Shown here: positions 59,452 to 64,000 of the stretch, one piece after another | Position numbering within the stretch: position 1 is the first letter of the stretch | Layout: each line of letters starts with the position of its first letter | Assembly (NCBI GenBank): GCA_039029275.1 | Contig: JBCCGL010000001.1 | Location: 434,001 to 498,000 of the forward strand | Direction: 5' to 3' | DNA: 64,000 nucleotides | Source: JBCCGL01 sp039029275 | GTDB lineage: Bacteria > Pseudomonadota > Gammaproteobacteria > JBCCGL01 | Program-made: the position numbers and the translations under genes | The notes under the pieces: generated by a model | Told to the model about the DNA's origin: nothing | Seen by the model: only the letters and a program-made list of their open reading frames with translations | Databases searched by the model: none

Positions 59452-59877
59452 CTATTTGGTCACGACCGGCAGGTTTTCCTTTTCCCACGCGGCTATGCCA
59501 CCTTTGAGCGAGTAAAGCTTGTTAAAACCTTCTTTTTTCAGCGTGCTGCAGGCCTTGCCAGACTGTATGCCGTTGTCGCAATACACGATCAGTGGCTTAT
59601 CCTTGTATTTAGACAGCTCGCTGACTTTTCCCGCAAGACTTTTGATCGGAATGTTCTTGGCGTCGATAAGGTGGCCGGTTTTGAACGCGGCATTGTCGCG
59701 CACGTCGAGAAACAGCGCGTCGTCGTCGTTTTGCATACGCGTTGCGTCGCCGACAGACAAATTGGTGCCCGCTGCAGCCGCGCGTTGAAACTCTGTGTAG
59801 AAAATCATGCCCATCACCATGCCAAGAGCGGCAAACAAAAACGGGTGGTTACCAAAGAATTCCATGTATTGTTCCAT
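59452..59877 (-). CDS. Membrane-anchored rhodanese-domain protein (YibN-like)
   Basis: 141 residues. One N-terminal membrane helix (HPFLFAALGMVMGMIFYTEF) is followed by a rhodanese fold (DALFLDVRDNAAFKTGHLIDAKNIP). The active-site Cys is in VYCDNGIQSGKA. It resembles E. coli YibN, which also precedes grxC-secB-gpsA. It probably transfers sulfane sulfur or serves an unknown membrane role. It is divergent from cbiB, with about 140 bases between the start codons. Confidence 0.92.
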   Translation of the reverse strand: MEQYMEFFGNHPFLFAALGMVMGMIFYTEFQRAAAAGTNLSVGDATRMQNDDDALFLDVRDNAAFKTGHLIDAKNIPIKSLAGKVSELSKYKDKPLIVYCDNGIQSGKACSTLKKEGFNKLYSLKGGIAAWEKENLPVVTK

Positions 59878-60019
59878 CGGATCACTCGGGCAGGGTCATT
59901 AAGGAGCGCGCTAGTATAGGCGCAAATACCATCGTTGCAAGTTGCCAGCGAGTGGCGCGAAGGGTGCCCCACGCGGCGTGAAACGCTATCATCCGCCGAC
60001 TTTGCATCAGTGACTCTGT

Positions 60020-60943
60020 ATGGACATTTTCAGCGCCGTTGTAGCGGCTGTTTTGCTTGATATGTGGCTTGGTGAACCGCGTCGCTGGCACCCGCTGGTC
60101 GGCTATGGGACGTTGGTATCGGCGATCGAAAACAAACTGTATCCACCCGCCGACAACAGCGACACAAACCATTTCTTGCGCGGTTTGGCCGCAATTGTAC
60201 TCTCGCTTGCGCCACTGGTTTTAATAGCCGGATTGATCGCGAGTTTGCTTGATGGCATCTGGCTCTGGTGCGCAAACGCGCTCATCCTTTATCTCGCTAT
60301 CGGTCATGCCAGTCTGCGCAACCACGCGATGGCGGTTTTCGCTCCGCTACAGCAAAACGATATCGATGGTGCGCGCGCGGCGGTGGCGAAACTGGTCAGC
60401 CGCGATACCGAATCGTTTGGCGAGCGGGAGATCAGCGGCGCCACGGTCGAGTCAGTGCTGGAAAACGGCAGCGACGCCGCATTCGCCGCAATTTTCTGGT
60501 TCGCCGTCGGCGGCATCCCCGGAGTTGTGCTCTACCGGCTCTCGAATACACTGGACGCTATGTGGGGTTACAAGAACGACCGCTACCTGCATTTTGGACG
60601 CGCGGCCGCGCGTCTGGACGACGCCCTGAACTGGATTCCGGCACGCCTGACCGCCGTCAGTTACGCTTTGCTCGGCAACTTTTCGGCGGCAATCGACTGC
60701 TGGCGCACCCAAGGCACGACCTGGAAAAGCCCCAACGCCGGACCGGTCATGGCCGCTGGAGCAGGCGCTATCGGCGTTGTGGTCGGCGGCGACGCGGTTT
60801 ACCACGGCGCGGTGCAGCATCGCCAGACTCTGGGGGTTGGCGACGAGCCGACTGCCGGGCATATCCAACAGGCGTTGACGCTGGTTGCGCGTTCACTCGT
60901 GCTATGGCTTGTCGTTTTGTTGATCATCGATCTTTCGATCTAG
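60020..60943 (+). CDS. cbiB: Adenosylcobinamide-phosphate synthase
   Basis: 307 residues with several membrane segments. The N-terminus (LDMWLGEPRRWHPLVGYGTLVSAIENKLYP) is characteristic of CbiB/CobD. So are SRDTESFGEREISGATVESVLENGSDAAFAAIFWFAVGG near residue 130 and the NTLDAMWGYKNDRYLHFGRAAARLDD block. It attaches the aminopropanol arm to cobyric acid in B12 synthesis. No other cobalamin gene or riboswitch is next to it, so either the other cob genes are elsewhere or this copy serves cobinamide salvage. It is divergent from the rhodanese gene. Confidence 0.95.
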   Translation: MDIFSAVVAAVLLDMWLGEPRRWHPLVGYGTLVSAIENKLYPPADNSDTNHFLRGLAAIVLSLAPLVLIAGLIASLLDGIWLWCANALILYLAIGHASLRNHAMAVFAPLQQNDIDGARAAVAKLVSRDTESFGEREISGATVESVLENGSDAAFAAIFWFAVGGIPGVVLYRLSNTLDAMWGYKNDRYLHFGRAAARLDDALNWIPARLTAVSYALLGNFSAAIDCWRTQGTTWKSPNAGPVMAAGAGAIGVVVGGDAVYHGAVQHRQTLGVGDEPTAGHIQQALTLVARSLVLWLVVLLIIDLSI

Positions 60944-61008
60944 CCGGAGCTGGCTCGGCGCAACATCACGGTGTGTTACTGTTTGTCGCTTTATAGCGGC
61001 GCATTCGC

Positions 61009-62181
61009 ATGAGCGAAGACTCCATCCTTTTTTCCTTTTTCCTGATTTTCTCAGGCGCGGCGTTGATCGCAACTGCGGCGCTTTTTGCGCGTCAGGCCCT
61101 GCTGGTCGCCTACATCGCCCTTGGCGTTTTGCTCGGCCCTTTCGGACTGGAGTTGATCACCGACGCGGCGCTTATCGCGGACTTTGCCAAAGTCGGGATT
61201 ATTTTTCTCTTGTTCCTGCTCGGCCTGAATCTGGAGCCGCGTGAGCTTATTCAGCTGTTTCGCGAAGCAACGCTGGTGACGGCGCTGAGTTCGGGAGCGT
61301 TCGGCGCGGTCGGGTTCGCCATTGGTCTGGCGTTCGGCTTTAACACCGTCGACAGCCTTCTGATCGGCGCTGCGATGATGTTTTCCAGCACGATTATCGG
61401 ACTCAAGCTGTTGCCCACAAGTGCGTTGCATCACCAACGCATGGGCGAAGTGATTGTCAGTATTCTGCTACTGCAGGATATTGTCGCCGTACTCATCCTG
61501 CTGCTGCTGCAAGGGCTGGGAAAAAGCAGCGCTGAACCGTGGCGCGATATAGTGTTTTTGCTGGTCGCACTGCCGTTTTTAATCGCCTTTGCGCTGGGCG
61601 TTTCCAAGTACGTGCTGCACCGCTTGTTTATGTCGTTCGATGCGATCAAGGAATACATTTTTTTGCTGACGATAGGCTGGTGCCTGGGCGTGGCCGAACT
61701 GGCGCATCTGCTTGGCTTGTCGCACGAAATCGGGGCTTTCATCGCCGGCGTGTCGCTGGCAACCAATCCGATCTGCCGCTATATCGCCGAGAGCCTCAAA
61801 CCGTTGCGCGATTTTTTCCTGATCATGTTCTTCTTTGCACTCGGTGCCGGCTTTGATCTCGACGCCCTCAACGCCGTCTTCGTTCCGGCAGTCGTGCTCG
61901 CCGCCGCCGCGCTTTTGGGCAAGCCGGTTGTTTTTCGCTACGTACTGAAAATCGGGCGCGAGAAAGACAAGTTAGCCGGAGAAATTGGCGTGCGATTGGG
62001 TCAGATCAGCGAGTTTTCTTTGCTGATTGCGGTCGTCGCAACGCAGGCGAGCGTGCTATCGAGTAACGCATCGTCGACGATTCAAACCGCCGCGATTTTG
62101 TCTTTCGTGGTGTCGTCTTACTGGATTGTATTTAAGTATCCTACGCCGATTGCGGTCGACGACAAACTGCGCAGGGATTAG
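61009..62181 (+). CDS. CPA2-family cation:proton antiporter (KefB-like)
   Basis: 390 residues, 12-13 hydrophobic segments. The Na+/H+ exchanger pattern is clear: FLLFLLGLNLEPRELIQLFR, AMMFSSTIIGLKLLP, and ILLLQDIVAVLILLLL with the ion-binding Gln-Asp. A late ISEFSLLIAVVATQ segment follows. It ends after the membrane domain: the TrkA-N (RCK) domain of KefB/KefC is absent, so it is more like short KefB-type transporters. It exchanges K+ or Na+ for H+. It follows cbiB by 65 bases with no obvious link. Confidence 0.92.
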   Translation: MSEDSILFSFFLIFSGAALIATAALFARQALLVAYIALGVLLGPFGLELITDAALIADFAKVGIIFLLFLLGLNLEPRELIQLFREATLVTALSSGAFGAVGFAIGLAFGFNTVDSLLIGAAMMFSSTIIGLKLLPTSALHHQRMGEVIVSILLLQDIVAVLILLLLQGLGKSSAEPWRDIVFLLVALPFLIAFALGVSKYVLHRLFMSFDAIKEYIFLLTIGWCLGVAELAHLLGLSHEIGAFIAGVSLATNPICRYIAESLKPLRDFFLIMFFFALGAGFDLDALNAVFVPAVVLAAAALLGKPVVFRYVLKIGREKDKLAGEIGVRLGQISEFSLLIAVVATQASVLSSNASSTIQTAAILSFVVSSYWIVFKYPTPIAVDDKLRRD

Positions 62182-62252
62182 GTGTCAGTTCGATGCTTGT
62201 GTGCGACAGATGCACAGCAAATCTGCCGTGATCAGAATTGCCCTGTCGGTAC

Positions 62253-62735
62253 TTACTGACCGACCAGAAATTCGACAGCGAGACGAATCTCGTCGTCGGA
62301 CAGCGCAGAACCACCGCGCGGAGGCATCGCGCCGATTCCGTTGATCGCGTTATTAACCAGGGTGTCAATCCCGGCACCGAGTCGACTTGCCCACGCAGCC
62401 GCGTCGCCAGCCGCCGGGGCACCCAGGGCCGCGGCCACAGCCGCACCGTGGCAGGCGAGGCAGTTATTGGCAACCAGCTGCTCACCCGTAAGCGGCCCCG
62501 ATGGCGCCGCTTCGGCGACAGGCTGATCGAGATCATCCGCACTGGTGCGAACCTTGCCGACCGGCGCGATCCGGGATTCCATCGCCGCTATCTGGACGCT
62601 GTTAGGACCGGTGTTAGTGGGGAATACTATCAAGTTGGCAGCGGCCAGAATCATGAAGAAGAACACCACCAGAACGGCCAGCACCAGACTCATGGTTTTT
62701 GCGAGATCCTCATCGGATGTGACGTGTTCTTCCAC
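62253..62735 (-). CDS. Membrane-anchored cytochrome c5-like protein
   Basis: 160 residues from GTG 62735, which has AGGAG eight bases upstream; the earlier TTG at 62765 is less likely. One N-terminal membrane helix (MSLVLAVLVVFFFMILAAANLIVF) acts as anchor. A class I cytochrome c domain follows with haem motif CLACH (NNCLACHGAAVAAALGAP) and axial Met in GIGAMPPRGG. It should be a periplasmic electron carrier in respiration. The gene converges with the antiporter gene, leaving 71 bases. Confidence 0.93.
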   Translation of the reverse strand: MEEHVTSDEDLAKTMSLVLAVLVVFFFMILAAANLIVFPTNTGPNSVQIAAMESRIAPVGKVRTSADDLDQPVAEAAPSGPLTGEQLVANNCLACHGAAVAAALGAPAAGDAAAWASRLGAGIDTLVNNAINGIGAMPPRGGSALSDDEIRLAVEFLVGQ

Positions 62736-62765
62736 TTGGTGGGCTCCTGTAACTTTGCTAACCAA

Positions 62766-63018
62766 TGATCGCGCAGGATTCTAGCAACGCGCTGAACAAC
62801 ATACAATTATAGATTAGTCCAGATGAATAGCAGTTCTATTCAGTGTGTTTTTGACTCGTTTTAAGGACCCATATCACGCGTAATGTCAGGCCTGAATCGA
62901 ATGGACCGCCACGAAAAGGCTCGGTTGTAATGGCTCGCCATTTCATTCCACTCTCGCGCTTTATTCGCAGGCCATACTGAGGTACAAAAGGACCATCCGA
63001 CGCAGCTGCGAGATAGCC
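62766..63018. other. Intergenic region between cytochrome c5 and pirin genes
   Basis: This 253-base divergent gap holds the promoters of both flanking genes. I see no clear consensus promoter, RNA gene or repeat in it. Confidence 0.5.
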
Positions 63019-63885
63019 ATGAGCCATGCCATTTCCACACTCATTACGCCTGAAGAAAAGGATTTGGGTGGTTTTTCTGTGCGACGAGTACTTCCCAGTG
63101 CCAAGCAACGAATGGTCGGTCCGTGGATATTTTTTGATCACTTCGGGCCTGCGACGTTTCCGCCCGGTGACGGCATCAACGTGCGCCCACACCCCCACGT
63201 CAACCTGGCCACCGTCAGCTATCTGTTCGAGGGCGAGATTCTGCATCGGGACTCGCTCGGCTTTTTGCAGCCGATCAAACCTGGCGATGTGAATCTGATG
63301 GTCGCGGGGTCTGGCATCGTGCATTCCGAGCGCGAGCGCGAGGAACGCACCGCTATTGAGCGGGACCTGCACGGTTTGCAACTTTGGCTCGCGCTGCCGG
63401 AGAAAGACGAAGAAGTCGAACCGGAATTTATCCATTACCCGTCTGCAGATATACCCGCGGTCGAACTTGACGGTGTTCCAGTGCGCGTGATCATGGGCAG
63501 TGCCTATGGCGTTCAATCACCGGTCAAAACGTTTGCAGAAACACTTTATCTGGAAGCGGATTTGCATGCGGGGCAATCGCTTGAATTACCGCAAAGCCCT
63601 GAGCGTGCGCTGTATGTTGCTGATGGACAAGTCGATCTTGGCGGAACAGCCATCGAGAAGAACCATATGGCAGTGTTATCCGCCGGTGAATTGATTACGG
63701 TAACCACAAATTCCAGCGCACGCATTGCTCTCGTCGGTGGAGAATCACTCGGCAAGCGGCATATGTACTGGAACTTTGTTTCCAGCCGTCGCGAGCGAAT
63801 TGAACAGGCAAAGGATGATTGGAGAGACGGTCGATTCCCGAAAGTACCGGGAGATGAAGAGGAGTTTATTCCGCTGCCGGAGTGA
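63019..63885 (+). CDS. Pirin-family protein
   Basis: 288 residues, two-cupin pirin fold. The metal ligands of the N-terminal cupin are visible: HPHVNL near residue 58, HRDS near 80 and the late IVHSERE near 103. The stretch VGPWIFFDHFGPATFPPG is diagnostic. Pirins bind iron; some show quercetinase activity or act as redox or regulatory cofactors. No neighbour suggests a pathway. Confidence 0.93.
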   Translation: MSHAISTLITPEEKDLGGFSVRRVLPSAKQRMVGPWIFFDHFGPATFPPGDGINVRPHPHVNLATVSYLFEGEILHRDSLGFLQPIKPGDVNLMVAGSGIVHSEREREERTAIERDLHGLQLWLALPEKDEEVEPEFIHYPSADIPAVELDGVPVRVIMGSAYGVQSPVKTFAETLYLEADLHAGQSLELPQSPERALYVADGQVDLGGTAIEKNHMAVLSAGELITVTTNSSARIALVGGESLGKRHMYWNFVSSRRERIEQAKDDWRDGRFPKVPGDEEEFIPLPE

Positions 63886-63970
63886 TCCAACGAGAGTCTA
63901 AACACACAGCGGTGTCGCCCCTTTTTCTCAAAAACGTTAGAGATTGCAAGCAGCCCAGACAGAGGATTCA

Positions 63971-64000
63971 ATGCACCTGAAAAATTCCATATTACGGGTA
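63971..64000 (+). CDS. Possible gene start, cut by the window edge
   Basis: ATG at 63971 is preceded by AGAGGA at good spacing and opens a frame (MHLKNSILRV) that runs to the end of the window. Only ten codons are visible, so no function can be given. The gap before it shows no other gene. Confidence 0.35.
   Translation, partial: MHLKNSILRV

Overview
The window comes from a Gram-negative bacterium, most likely an aerobic, pilus-bearing (probably marine) gammaproteobacterium. This rests on gene order and families: ileS-lspA-ispH, glnA-glnL-glnG with NtrC and sigma-54 sites, a rhodanese-grxC-secB-gpsA run, glyQ-glyS, gmhB, a Pseudomonas-type minor-pilin operon and an MSHA-type pilus operon. 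Exact taxonomy cannot be read from the sequence. The window is gene-dense, with no rRNA, tRNA, insertion sequence, prophage or CRISPR array that I could recognise.

Layout. 1-3.1 kb: a hot-dog thioesterase and a LysR regulator (minus strand), a sterol-desaturase-family enzyme, then a clear cobalamin riboswitch ahead of a 105-residue protein of unknown function. 3.2-7.6 kb: ileS-lspA-ispH. 7.7-10.2 kb: two tandem paralogues joining a cyclic-nucleotide-binding-like domain to an HDOD domain. 10.2-17.1 kb (minus strand): a type IVa minor-pilin operon (fimT/U, pilV, pilW, pilX, a small gene, pilY1, pilE). 17.3-24.2 kb (minus strand): a tight three-gene operon for a very large multi-domain surface protein with one haem-c motif, an outer-membrane beta-barrel and a lipoprotein with three haem-c motifs; this is the least familiar system in the window. 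24.3-28.6 kb (minus strand): plsC, gmhB, glyS, glyQ. 28.7-30.7 kb: an unknown protein, then a PP-loop ATPase with an NFACT-R-like domain and a TusA-like sulfur carrier, a likely RNA-thiolation pair. 30.7-34.9 kb: glnA-glnL-glnG.

34.9-38 kb (minus strand): an ABC-2 exporter (permease, helical-repeat protein, ATPase) interrupted by a pilin gene that has its own sigma-54-like promoter and terminator. 38-40.8 kb: a membrane histidine kinase without a neighbouring regulator, and a chemoreceptor-like protein. 40.8-55.1 kb (minus strand): an MSHA-type pilus locus (two pilin-like proteins, MshK/J-like proteins, a PilM-PilN-like fusion, MshG, MshE with a c-di-GMP-type N-domain, MshN, MshL, MshM) headed by a PrsR-like sigma-54 activator. 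55.2-64 kb: trmL, a LysR/EamA divergent pair, gpsA, secB, grxC, a rhodanese, cbiB, a CPA2 antiporter, a cytochrome c5-like protein, a pirin, and the first codons of another possible gene.

The main themes are surface appendages (two pilus systems and a candidate surface cytochrome module) and sigma-54 control. A plausible but untested model is that the orphan kinase at 38-39.7 kb and the orphan PrsR-like activator at 53.7-55.1 kb form a pair, and that the sigma-54-like pilin promoter at 36.4 kb is one of their targets.
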